From JAAERC01 sp032123495 (GTDB taxonomy: Bacteria; Zixibacteria; MSB-5A5; GN15; PGXB01), in NCBI GenBank assembly GCA_032123495.1, contig JAQBFG010000189.1:1-13116 (forward strand): 13,116 bases of DNA, given 5' to 3'. Of the stretch, positions 1-7,774 are shown piece after piece. Both the position numbers and the translations under genes were made by a program. The notes beneath the pieces were generated by a model that saw nothing but the letters and a program-made list of their open reading frames with translations, searched no databases and was not told where the DNA came from. Position 1 is the first letter of the stretch. Each line of letters begins with the position of its first letter.

Positions 1-1805
1 ATTGAATCAAATGTCTTTTCCCACTGGTTTGACATTTTTCTTATTTTACGTTCGGCTTCACGTCGCCCGGTGACATCCCTGAAGAAAATAATACTGCATA
101 ATATTCCATCAATTTCAGCAACCGAGCCGCTGGCATCTAAGTAAATCAGATCTCCATTTTTTCTTAAGACAGGAATATTATCTGCATATTTAATTTCACC
201 TCGAGCGTGAGCCTCAAACTTCTTCATAACCGACTCAATATCTTCTTTTCGAAGAAATTCGGTTAAGTTGAGGCCTATTAATTCATGTTCTTCATATCCT
301 GTTAAATTGCAGTGGACCTGATTGGCAAATTTGATTGCTTTTGTCTCTAGATCCGTTATTAAAATACCATCATTACTTGTTTCAAAAAAAGTTCTATATT
401 TCTGTTCACTTTCTTTTAATTCCGCATCCGCCCGTTTTCTTTCACTTATTTCATTTCCATAAATAAACCAGGACATTGTTTTTTCATTTTTTAGAATACT
501 AAAAATAAATACTCTATCATTTATTTCCTGTTCTATTTTAATTATTTTTCTCTCATATAATTCATCATTATCAAATTTGCGCAGTTCCGGAAGTATATTG
601 GCGACCGACTCACCCAATAGATTACCTTTAATCAACTCGATTGCGGCGGGATTAAATCTGCTGATAGTGCCATCATAGTCTGCCTGCAGCACCGGGGCGG
701 GATTATTACTAAAAAAGTCGGCCTGTTTTTGAAGATCACTTTCAATGAGTTTTCTGTTCTCGATTTCTTCGTATAGAAATTGTTTTGCCGAGTTCAACTT
801 CAATTCGATTTTCCTCAGAAATATATTGAATAATATTAAAAAGAGAAAACCTATTGCTAAGGCAATAACAGAAAGAATAATAGTCGTACGGTGCAATGCG
901 GCGATCGATATCGTAATATCTTTTACGGTAATAACCTTGCCAATCTGCCGATTGCCAGCATCAACAAGAGGATTCGATCCGATCAAATGATCTTTGCCAA
1001 TGAACAAATTTTTTAAAACAAATGATTCATCATCTTTTTGATTCTGATAATAATCGTCGATAAGATTTGATGGAATATTTTTTAAAGCTTGATCAACTAT
1101 AACAAAATCTTCAAACATATCCCAATCCCCAGCGAGGCCAAGCATTTTCAGGCCTTCTTCCCAGTTTTCCCGATTAAGATACTCCTTACCTATGGCAAAA
1201 TACGAGATTAATCCGGTAATTTCTGAAATCTCTGTTTTAATACTCCCCATCTCTACACCAAGCTCAATATAGCCGGTCAGTATATTATTGATTTTCCAGG
1301 GATGAACTACTCTTAGTGTCAAATTACCGTATTTCCCCAGTTCCACTCCATACGAAGGTAAACCGCTTTCCTGAGCTCCCGCCAGTGTAAAGCGTGGAAT
1401 GGTGTCTCCGAATTTCTCCGGATTATGCGCTCTGAGAAAACATACTTCGTCTGTATCAATAAAATAGAAATGGGTTATATCATATTTTTTGCAAAGATCT
1501 TTAAAAATCGGTTCGCAGTATTTATAAAGTAATTCTCTGTTTTGTTTTGGCCATAAATTTTGAATATTGGGATCGGTTTTGATCAACTCCATCAGACCAG
1601 ACATTAGTTGGGCATCTTCATCAAGTTCCGTATAATGCAAACTTTGAACCGTCTCCAAATCATTTTTAAATTCAGTTTCATACTGGTTGGATTGCCATAA
1701 ATAGTTACCAATGATTACGACCGCCAGTATCAAAAAAATGGAAACGGAAACCAATCCAAGAATCGGCCTTTTAATTTTTTCGTATTTTGCCGCTGCGATT
1801 TTCAT
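1..1805 (-). CDS. Membrane PAS-domain sensor, probably a histidine kinase (3' end missing)
   Basis: This is an open minus-strand frame of about 601 codons that leaves the window at base 1. Reading it gives a short cytoplasmic N-terminus, a first membrane segment near residues 14-34, an extracytoplasmic region, and a second membrane segment near 307-329. PAS domains follow at about 362-447 and 467-588; the second ends in a PAC-like stretch (FFRDVTGRREAERKI). A third PAS probably begins at the edge (NQWEKTFDS). The outer region contains FLRAHNPEKFGD (123-134) and GVELGKYGNLTLR (about 152-164), which resemble the double-Cache (dCACHE_3-type) ligand-binding family. The start is ATG at 1803-1805; an in-frame stop lies 11 codons upstream and the ribosome-binding site is weak. 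Most proteins with this architecture continue into HisKA and HATPase domains, but neither is in the window, so a diguanylate cyclase or other output is possible. It is divergent from the efflux operon. Confidence 0.88.
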   Translation of the reverse strand, partial: MKIAAAKYEKIKRPILGLVSVSIFLILAVVIIGNYLWQSNQYETEFKNDLETVQSLHYTELDEDAQLMSGLMELIKTDPNIQNLWPKQNRELLYKYCEPIFKDLCKKYDITHFYFIDTDEVCFLRAHNPEKFGDTIPRFTLAGAQESGLPSYGVELGKYGNLTLRVVHPWKINNILTGYIELGVEMGSIKTEISEITGLISYFAIGKEYLNRENWEEGLKMLGLAGDWDMFEDFVIVDQALKNIPSNLIDDYYQNQKDDESFVLKNLFIGKDHLIGSNPLVDAGNRQIGKVITVKDITISIAALHRTTIILSVIALAIGFLFLILFNIFLRKIELKLNSAKQFLYEEIENRKLIESDLQKQADFFSNNPAPVLQADYDGTISRFNPAAIELIKGNLLGESVANILPELRKFDNDELYERKIIKIEQEINDRVFIFSILKNEKTMSWFIYGNEISERKRADAELKESEQKYRTFFETSNDGILITDLETKAIKFANQVHCNLTGYEEHELIGLNLTEFLRKEDIESVMKKFEAHARGEIKYADNIPVLRKNGDLIYLDASGSVAEIDGILCSIIFFRDVTGRREAERKIRKMSNQWEKTFDS

Positions 1806-1827
1806 ATTTTCAATTTTTGACTTTACC

Positions 1828-1845
1828 CACAATAATTATATTGTG
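1828..1845. promoter_or_regulatory. 18-bp inverted repeat over the sensor -10 box, possible operator
   Basis: CACAATA (1828-1834) and TATTGTG (1839-1845) are perfect 7-base inverted arms separated by ATTA. The repeat covers the candidate TATAAT of the sensor promoter and the predicted start site, a typical place for a repressor site. No regulator can be assigned from sequence alone. Confidence 0.4.
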
Positions 1846-1863
1846 TTATCACCCTTTGTTGAA
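1835..1863 (-). promoter_or_regulatory. Candidate promoter of the sensor gene
   Basis: On the minus strand a perfect TATAAT (1840-1835) lies 17 bases after TTCAAC (1863-1858), a poor -35. Transcription would start near 1828, about 23 bases before the ATG. In AT-rich DNA a lone good -10 is weak evidence, so this is tentative. Confidence 0.35.
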
Positions 1864-2081
1864 CAGCTCTATACACTTTCCTATTGGCGGCCATGGGGGA
1901 AGTATTTTCTCAAAGCCAATAATTTTCACTATTTTTATTATATTCGGCATATTTGTATAAAAGCTAAGCGGTTAGGAGTAATTTCAGCGGTAATCTCAAA
2001 CTCATTTATTTGAAATTTTTATTATTGAAACAAATCATAAATAATCCAAAATCATTGCGCTAAATAATTGTAAAATAATTC

Positions 2082-2109
2082 TTGACAGAGTCGATAATAC
2101 TTGTATATT
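2082..2109 (+). promoter_or_regulatory. Sigma-70-type promoter of the tetR-efflux operon
   Basis: A consensus -35 TTGACA (2082-2087) is followed after 16 bases by TATATT (2104-2109), preceded by TG. Transcription should start near 2116, inside the downstream palindrome. It is the only strong promoter seen ahead of the seven-gene operon. Confidence 0.65.
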
Positions 2110-2113
2110 CATA

Positions 2114-2144
2114 ACTAACTATTTAGTTTAACTGTTTAGTTAGT
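2114..2144. promoter_or_regulatory. TetR-type operator palindrome
   Basis: A 31-bp dyad centred on 2129 has outer arms ACTAACT (2114-2120) and AGTTAGT (2138-2144), and 12 of 15 positions are symmetric. It can also be read as two tandem 12-bp imperfect palindromes, AACTATTTAGTT (2117-2128) and AACTGTTTAGTT (2130-2141), 13 bases apart. It starts four bases after the -10 and covers the predicted start site, immediately ahead of the tetR gene. Self-repression by the adjacent TetR protein is the natural inference, and the 13-base spacing would allow two dimers. Confidence 0.6.
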
Positions 2145-2168
2145 ATAAGACTTAAATTGATGTAACTT

Positions 2169-2780
2169 ATGAATAAGAATAGAGATAGAAAAAACAGCGC
2201 CAACCTTATTATTGAAGCGGCAATCGAAGAATTCAGCCAGTTTGGGCTTGCCGGAGCCAGAATTGACAGAATTGCCAAACAGGCCGGCGTGAATAAGGCG
2301 ATGATCTATTATCATTTTCGATCCAAGGAGATGTTATACCAGACAATTATTGAGCAATTTGTTGGCAAACTCAGGCATTTTTTTAAAGAAAGAATTGTCC
2401 TGCTTGATAACCCCGAAGAAATCTTCTTAAATCTTTCCGAATTCTATAATTCACATTTTGCCAATCCGGTCTTTATTCCCATCTTACTTCGCGAAATTGC
2501 CAGCGGCGGAGAAATGATTAAAAAAACATTTGCTGAGTTCATCGCCGAAGGACCGGCGCATAAATTAAAATCGGTTATTGAAAGTTCAGTAGAGCAAGGC
2601 ATATTTAGAAATATAAATAGTCAGCAGGTGATTGCTTCATTTATCGGAATGAACCTTTTTTACCTGATAATGTCACCACTGGTAAATAATATTTTGGAGA
2701 TAAAAGATGAAAAAGATTTTAGAGAAAAAAGACCGGAGGCGATTGCTGATCTGTTTTTCAACGGCATCAAGGTCAAATAG
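2169..2780 (+). CDS. TetR/AcrR-family transcriptional regulator
   Basis: This 203-residue protein has the TetR layout: an N-terminal DNA-binding domain at about residues 10-56, with the helix-turn-helix around RIDRIAKQAGVNKAMIYYHF (31-50), followed by an all-helical ligand and dimerisation domain. The length is normal for the family. It is the first gene of the operon and follows a palindromic operator, so it probably represses itself and the six efflux genes and is released by a pump substrate or related compound. The regulator of the E. coli ybhGFSR efflux operon, CecR, is also TetR-type and occupies the same position. No strong ribosome-binding site precedes the ATG. The inducer cannot be predicted. 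Confidence 0.93.
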   Translation: MNKNRDRKNSANLIIEAAIEEFSQFGLAGARIDRIAKQAGVNKAMIYYHFRSKEMLYQTIIEQFVGKLRHFFKERIVLLDNPEEIFLNLSEFYNSHFANPVFIPILLREIASGGEMIKKTFAEFIAEGPAHKLKSVIESSVEQGIFRNINSQQVIASFIGMNLFYLIMSPLVNNILEIKDEKDFREKRPEAIADLFFNGIKVK

Positions 2781-2787
2781 GTTTATT

Positions 2788-4098
2788 ATGGCTTTCTACC
2801 TAATTACAATTATGCTGACTTTGATTACGGCAGGATCGATTAAGGCCGATTCATTTTTGACTCTAACCGAAGCAATTAAAATGGCCCAGGACCATTCGTT
2901 TGCCGTACAAGCTTCCGGTTACCGTTTCAAAGCTGCTGAGTTTGATTATAACTCGATTAATGCCGAACGATATCCGTCTCTTTCCTTTAACGCCTCTGGA
3001 TTTTATATCAACAAGCTTCAATCAATCGATGCTCTTCCGGTAAAAATGGAGATAGGATCACACGAAAACTATCAGGCTGATTTCAATTTATCGTTTCCAA
3101 TTTATACCGGAGGCAAATTAAGCGGATTAATCGGAGCCGCCAAAGCAGCTTCTGAAGCCGGATCGTATGAATATGAAACGCAAAAAATAGCGATTGCTTT
3201 TCAGAGCCGCCGGGCTTGGCTCAATTTGAGTATGAGGCAAAGATTAGTCAATTCTGCGCAGTCATCGCTGGATAGAATCAAAATTATAAAAGATAACATA
3301 AATAATCTGTATCAAAACGGTCTGGCCGACTCGGTTGATATTCTTGAAACCGAACTTGCTTATGAAAACGGCCACGAGCAACTGCTTCAGATGGAAAATG
3401 AACTTCGCAATGCCTCAACCGCACTGGCGGTTTTGATCGGCATCTGTTCCAAGGAAGTAATCGAGCTTCCGCCTGATATTCCAACACCGGATAGTTCCAT
3501 ATTATATTATCAGGATTTACTTGTGGATACCGATTCAATTTCTCGACCGGAGCTAAAAAAGATATTAAGTCAGATTAAATCGGCCAAGCAGTTGGTGAAA
3601 ATAAAAAACGCCGCATACTTACCCAGATTAACGGGTTTTGGTCGGTACTCAATTGGTAAACCGAATCGTGATATGTTCGACGCCGAGTGGAACGATTATT
3701 TTTCGGTTGGATTGTCTTTGAATTGGGAATTCAATTTTGGCGGGAAAACAAACAACAATGTTGCTTCCTCCAAACAGCAGCTTTTATCGGCTCGAACAAA
3801 TTATCTTGCTGTCGAAGAAAAATTGATGCTTGAGGCTGAAACATCGCTGGAAAATATACTCTCGTCTTACAAATTGTATGAATCATCAAAAAGAAAACAG
3901 AACATAACCGGTAACAAGTTTCGGCTGGCTAAAGAAAAACAGCAGGCAGGGGGATTAACGGTGAATCGTCTGCTCGAGATTGAATCAGAATATTCGGCCG
4001 CCGAGCAGATCTATTTTGTATCGCAATTAAAATATTATATGGACGAATCTTATTTTTTGTATGCTATTGGCTCAGATAAAATTTACGGAGGTTTCTAA
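2788..4098 (+). CDS. TolC-like outer-membrane efflux protein
   Basis: With the ATG at 2788 this is a 436-residue protein with a hydrophobic signal peptide and likely cleavage after SIKA (residue 20). Two helical halves follow, typical of outer-membrane efflux proteins: the first begins LTLTEAIKMAQDHSF, and the second ends with a long helix containing NRLLEIESEYSAAEQIYF. It would form a trimeric outer-membrane channel with a periplasmic tunnel that docks the adaptor encoded next. The start is ambiguous. ATG 2788 lies 7 bases after the tetR stop but has a weak ribosome site and a signal peptide without basic residues at its N-terminus. ATG 2707 has GGAG seven bases upstream and adds 27 mostly basic residues, but would overlap tetR by 74 bases. 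Confidence 0.9.
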   Translation: MAFYLITIMLTLITAGSIKADSFLTLTEAIKMAQDHSFAVQASGYRFKAAEFDYNSINAERYPSLSFNASGFYINKLQSIDALPVKMEIGSHENYQADFNLSFPIYTGGKLSGLIGAAKAASEAGSYEYETQKIAIAFQSRRAWLNLSMRQRLVNSAQSSLDRIKIIKDNINNLYQNGLADSVDILETELAYENGHEQLLQMENELRNASTALAVLIGICSKEVIELPPDIPTPDSSILYYQDLLVDTDSISRPELKKILSQIKSAKQLVKIKNAAYLPRLTGFGRYSIGKPNRDMFDAEWNDYFSVGLSLNWEFNFGGKTNNNVASSKQQLLSARTNYLAVEEKLMLEAETSLENILSSYKLYESSKRKQNITGNKFRLAKEKQQAGGLTVNRLLEIESEYSAAEQIYFVSQLKYYMDESYFLYAIGSDKIYGGF

Positions 4099-4099
4099 A

Positions 4100-4987
4100 A
4101 TGAACTGTTTTCTTTTAAGATACGGCTGGCCAATATTACTGTTGGTTATGGTATCATGCGGTGGCAACAATTCCGCGCCGGGTGGTTCGGGATTAATTGA
4201 GGCAACCGAGGTAATTATCTCGGCCAAGGCTGCCGGACATATTGAGCAGCTATTTCTAAAAGAGGGCGACATTGCACTGTTAAATGACACGGTCGCCATG
4301 ATAGACACAATCACAATCCGGTTACAGCTTAACCAGACCGAAGCCTTAAGATTGTCAGCCGAGACCCAGTTGGAAATCGCCGGAATAAATATCGAACAGG
4401 TACATCTTAATTTATCGCTAGTCAAAAAGGAATTTGAGCGCGCCAAAAATTTGATCAAAACCGGTTCGGTCAATCAACAGCAGTATGATCAATCAGAAAC
4501 AGCCTATAATCAGGCTGTCCTGTCAAAAAAGCAGGCAGAAGCGGCAAAAAGATCGGCCGAGGCGAATCTTCAAAAAATATTGGCCGAGATCGCAATACTC
4601 ACGCGACGGTTTAATGATTGTTTTCCACTGGCTCCCAGCAAGGGAGTTGTTACCGACAAATTTGTCGAGGTCGGTGAATTGGTAAATATCGGTGCGCCAC
4701 TTATAAAAATTGCCGACCTTGATACGGTTTTGGTGAAAGTATATCTGCCGGCTTCGGATTTGACCCAAATAAAACTGGGTGATAAAGCTGAGATCGACCC
4801 TGAAGACGGTTCAAGTCAACCATTAACTGGTACAATAATCTGGATATCTTCGGAGGCTGAGTTCACCCCAAAGAATGTCCAGACAAAAGAAGCGCGGGCA
4901 AATTTGGTCTATGCCGTAAAAATATCGATACCGAACCTTCAACAGGTTTTAAAAATAGGAATGCCGGTTTCGGTTAAAATATTATGA
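4100..4987 (+). CDS. HlyD/YbhG-like membrane fusion lipoprotein of the efflux pump
   Basis: This 295-residue periplasmic adaptor would join the inner-membrane transporter to the outer-membrane channel. The start at 4100 has an excellent ribosome site, GGAGG at 4087-4091, and lies one base after the tolC-like stop. The N-terminus is a lipoprotein-type signal ending MVSC, with Cys20 as lipid anchor; Met at -3 makes the lipobox slightly atypical. Next come the first half of a lipoyl-like domain (SAKAAGHIEQLFLKEGD), a coiled-coil hairpin at about residues 83-167, the second lipoyl half (APSKGVVTDKFVEVGELV) and a beta-barrel region. The segment AEFTPKNVQTKEARANLVY near residue 253 matches my recollection of E. 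coli YbhG. Its stop overlaps the next start by four bases (ATGA). Confidence 0.92.
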   Translation: MNCFLLRYGWPILLLVMVSCGGNNSAPGGSGLIEATEVIISAKAAGHIEQLFLKEGDIALLNDTVAMIDTITIRLQLNQTEALRLSAETQLEIAGINIEQVHLNLSLVKKEFERAKNLIKTGSVNQQQYDQSETAYNQAVLSKKQAEAAKRSAEANLQKILAEIAILTRRFNDCFPLAPSKGVVTDKFVEVGELVNIGAPLIKIADLDTVLVKVYLPASDLTQIKLGDKAEIDPEDGSSQPLTGTIIWISSEAEFTPKNVQTKEARANLVYAVKISIPNLQQVLKIGMPVSVKIL

Positions 4988-5901
4988 CTCTGGTTCAAAT
5001 AAGTAATCTTGACAAATCATACGGTCAACATAAGGCTGTTTCCAATTTTTCTCTCAGTGCCAACCAGGGTGAACTGCTCGCTGTGGCCGGTCCAGACGGA
5101 GCGGGAAAAACAACCATCTTTCGGACCGTTTGCGGATTGCTGGAATATGATAACGGTACAATAAATCTGGCCGGATTTGATATCGACAAAGAGTTTGATA
5201 AAATAAAACCTCTACTTGGATATATGCCGCAAAATTTTTCGCTTTACCCCGATTTATCAGTAGAGGAAAATCTTTATTTTTATGCCGGACTGTTTGGGAT
5301 GAAGAAAAATGAATACGAGCAGAAAAAAGAACGATTGTATCAATTTTCGGGATTAGGTCCGTTTGCCAAACGTCGCGCTGGAAAACTATCCGGCGGGATG
5401 AAACAAAAACTGGCTCTCAGCTGCAATCTTATCCATGATCCCAAAATATTGATTTTAGACGAACCGACAACCGGAGTCGATCCGGTTTCTCGTCGCCAGT
5501 TTTGGGATATCCTCAAAACACTAAAACAGGACGGCTCGACCATAATCGTATCAACTCCGTACATGGATGAAGTAGCGCTTGCTGATCGTGCTATTTTTGT
5601 TCACAATGGCCAGAAACTTATCGAAGGTAAACCGGATGAGCTGCTTAGCCATTTTAATAGTGCAATTTATAAGATCAAAGCTGTTCCCTCATCTGGAATT
5701 ATGGAGCAACTTAATCAAATCGAAGGGATAACATCACGTCGCTTTGGTTCATCGATACATCTGTACACTGACCCGCAACAAAATATGGAAGTGCACTATA
5801 ACAGGTTATCCCAACTTGGCATAAGTTCAGAATCAATAACACCAATTAAGCCGGAACTTGAAGATCTGTTTATTCAACTGATGGAGAAATCCGATGCCTG
5901 A
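4984..5901 (+). CDS. Efflux ABC transporter ATPase 1 (YbhF N-half-like), H-loop His missing
   Basis: This 305-residue cytoplasmic ATPase has Walker A GPDGAGKTT (36-44), Q-loop Gln83, signature LSGGM (135-139), Walker B ILILDEP with Glu160, and a D-loop. The H-loop reads STPYMDE, with Pro192 where the histidine should be. The GPDGAGKTT and LGPFAKR...LSGGMKQKL text resembles the first half of E. coli YbhF as I remember it, which also lacks this histidine. About 90 residues follow the nucleotide-binding core, longer than in the next gene. It should pair with ATPase 2 to power the two permeases. It overlaps the adaptor stop by four bases and the next start by eight, so translational coupling is likely. 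Confidence 0.93.
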   Translation: MTLVQISNLDKSYGQHKAVSNFSLSANQGELLAVAGPDGAGKTTIFRTVCGLLEYDNGTINLAGFDIDKEFDKIKPLLGYMPQNFSLYPDLSVEENLYFYAGLFGMKKNEYEQKKERLYQFSGLGPFAKRRAGKLSGGMKQKLALSCNLIHDPKILILDEPTTGVDPVSRRQFWDILKTLKQDGSTIIVSTPYMDEVALADRAIFVHNGQKLIEGKPDELLSHFNSAIYKIKAVPSSGIMEQLNQIEGITSRRFGSSIHLYTDPQQNMEVHYNRLSQLGISSESITPIKPELEDLFIQLMEKSDA

Positions 5902-6640
5902 TGCGGTGACCATAGAAAAATTAACCAAAAAGTTTGGCGATTTTACGGCCGTTGATCAAATCAGCCTGACCGTTGGTGAAGGTGAAGTATTCGGTTTTCT
6001 CGGGGCCAATGGTGCCGGTAAAACAACCGCGATTCGCATGCTGTGCGGCCTGCTTTTGCCGACTTCCGGAATTGGAACTGTCGGTGGATTTGATATTTAT
6101 CGAGATAATGAAAGTATTAAAAAGTCAATTGGATATATGTCGCAAAAATTTTCCTTGTATGGTGATCTCACCGCCTATGAAAATCTTTGGTTCTACGGTT
6201 CTGTTTATCGACTCAATAAAAAAACATTAAAAGACCGAATTGATGAACTATCTGAAGAATTAGGTTTACAGGAATTCCTAAACAGGCTGGCCGGAAACCT
6301 TCCACTCGGTTGGCGGCAGCGGCTTGCTCTGGCAACCTCGGTTTTACATCGCCCGAAAATTCTCTTTCTTGATGAACCAACCGGCGGGGTCGATCCCGTT
6401 TTCAGGCGGCGTTTCTGGGGAATGCTTTATGATCTTGCTGATAAGGGAACAACGCTGTTTGTGACGACGCACTACATGGATGAAGCTGAGTATTGTCATC
6501 GGATATCTATTATGCATCATGGCCGCATCATTGAATTGGGTAATCCTTCGGATCTAATACAAAAATATCAGCAGCCAAATCTGGAAGAGCTGTTTGTGCA
6601 GCTGATATCAAAAAAGAGCGAGAAAGCAGCCGATGTTTAA
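5894..6640 (+). CDS. Efflux ABC transporter ATPase 2 (YbhF C-half-like), degenerate signature
   Basis: This 248-residue ABC ATPase has Walker A GANGAGKTT (37-45), Q-loop Gln84, Walker B ILFLDEP with Glu161, and H-loop His193 in TTHYMDEAEYC. The signature motif, normally LSGGQ, reads LPLGW (136-140); the same LPLGW is what I recall for the second half of E. coli YbhF. The protein is therefore complementary to ATPase 1: it supplies catalytic Walker and H-loop residues, while ATPase 1 supplies the good signature. The ATG lies in an 8-base overlap with the previous gene, behind GGAGA at 5883-5887. Its stop overlaps the first permease start by eight bases. Confidence 0.93.
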   Translation: MPDAVTIEKLTKKFGDFTAVDQISLTVGEGEVFGFLGANGAGKTTAIRMLCGLLLPTSGIGTVGGFDIYRDNESIKKSIGYMSQKFSLYGDLTAYENLWFYGSVYRLNKKTLKDRIDELSEELGLQEFLNRLAGNLPLGWRQRLALATSVLHRPKILFLDEPTGGVDPVFRRRFWGMLYDLADKGTTLFVTTHYMDEAEYCHRISIMHHGRIIELGNPSDLIQKYQQPNLEELFVQLISKKSEKAADV

Positions 6641-7772
6641 AATTAAATTTATCGCTCAAAAAGAATTATGGCATATCCTTCGCGATCCCCGCTCACTGAT
6701 CATCGCCATTTTGATGCCGATTGTTATGACCCTGCTGTATGGTTACGCCATCAATCTTGATATTAAAAATATAAAGCTGGCTGTAATTGATTTTGATAAG
6801 ACTTCGGCCTCAAGCGATCTGATGGGACGGCTTTATAACTCGGGATATTTTTCCGAAGTGACCGATCCGGTCAGCATCAATGACCCTGAAATGATTCTAA
6901 AAAAAGGTCAGGCAAACGCCGTTCTTATTATCAGACCTGGTTTGAGTGAAGCAATACAAAAATTAAAAAGTATGCAGAACATGACTTCCATTTCTGTTGA
7001 TAATTATGAGTTAGGATTAATTGTTGATGGTTCCGACGCCAATATGGCCGCCGCCGCCGGAAGCTATTCCAGCATTGTTGTTTCGCAGGTCATAAAGGAT
7101 AATCTACCGCTCGGATTTGAAATGCCCGGTATTAGAATATCAAGGCAGGTGTTTTATAATCCTGATTTGAAATCGTCACACTTTTTTGTCCCCGGTTTGA
7201 TTGCCATTATTTTGATGATGATCTCCGCTTTGTTGACCTCAGTTACTATCGCCCGCGAAAAAGAGAGTGGGACGATGGAACAGCTTTTAACCACGCCAAT
7301 CACACCGCGCCAGATTATTATCGGTAAAACTTTGCCATATATCGGGCTGGCTATACTTGACGGTTTTCTTGTTTTAGGATTTGGTGTTTTTCATTTTGGC
7401 GTTCCATTTATCGGATCCACATTACTGCTGTTTGTCTTTGGTGTTATCTATGTGATCGCGGCCCTGGCGATAGGAATATTTATTTCTACGATTGTTAAGA
7501 CACAGCAATTGGCAATGATGGGCGCGATGATGGTAACGGTGCTTCCCTCGGTGATGTTATCAGGATTCATTTTTGAAATTAAAAACATGCCCTTGGTTCT
7601 TCAGATCATTACTCATATTGTCCCGGCCAGATATTTTTTATTGATAGTCCGCGGTATCATGTTGAAAGGTTCCGGTATTGAATTGCTCTGGGTGGAAGCA
7701 GCTTTTCTGATTGCATTATCAATTGTGTTGTTGTCGGTTGCAACCAAACTATTTAAGCTGAGGGTCAGTTAG
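6633..7772 (+). CDS. ABC-2 type efflux permease 1 (YbhS/YbhR family)
   Basis: This 379-residue inner-membrane protein has the ABC-2 permease fold. An amphipathic N-terminus (KELWHILRDPRS) precedes the first membrane helix at about 21-41. A large extracytoplasmic domain at about 42-182 includes VDGSDAN (131-137) and FYNPDLKSSHFF. Five more helices lie between about 184 and 373. The cytoplasmic stretch AREKESGTMEQLLTTPI (207-223) after the second helix is the usual coupling region of this family. It should pair with permease 2 and the two ATPases. Length and order fit E. coli YbhS/YbhR; which one it corresponds to is by gene order only. It is co-translated with ATPase 2 and ends two bases before permease 2. 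Confidence 0.93.
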   Translation: MFKIKFIAQKELWHILRDPRSLIIAILMPIVMTLLYGYAINLDIKNIKLAVIDFDKTSASSDLMGRLYNSGYFSEVTDPVSINDPEMILKKGQANAVLIIRPGLSEAIQKLKSMQNMTSISVDNYELGLIVDGSDANMAAAAGSYSSIVVSQVIKDNLPLGFEMPGIRISRQVFYNPDLKSSHFFVPGLIAIILMMISALLTSVTIAREKESGTMEQLLTTPITPRQIIIGKTLPYIGLAILDGFLVLGFGVFHFGVPFIGSTLLLFVFGVIYVIAALAIGIFISTIVKTQQLAMMGAMMVTVLPSVMLSGFIFEIKNMPLVLQIITHIVPARYFLLIVRGIMLKGSGIELLWVEAAFLIALSIVLLSVATKLFKLRVS

Positions 7773-7774
7773 TC

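Larger units (their letters stand above)
1806..2168. other. Divergent intergenic region, 363 bases
   Basis: No convincing gene is seen here. An open plus-strand frame that ends at 2013 reads antisense through the sensor start and has no recognisable product. The region holds a candidate leftward promoter with an 18-bp inverted repeat, a good rightward promoter and a TetR-type palindrome (listed separately). It also has a GC-richer patch near 1884-1900, flanked by 7-base arms TATTGGC (1882-1888) and GCCAATA (1915-1921) that could form a long-loop stem. Confidence 0.7.

Noticed and set aside
745..990. Open plus-strand frame of 81 codons
   Set aside because: It lies wholly antisense to the membrane segment and linker of the sensor; there is no independent support.
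1711..2013. Open plus-strand frame of 100 codons across the sensor start and intergenic region
   Set aside because: It is antisense to the sensor N-terminus for its first third, has no recognisable domain and no ribosome site. The minus-strand frame reads as a coherent Cache-PAS protein.
4072..4768. Minus-strand frames opposite the adaptor gene
   Set aside because: They are shadows of the HlyD-like coding region, whose plus-strand product has clear lipoyl and coiled-coil features.
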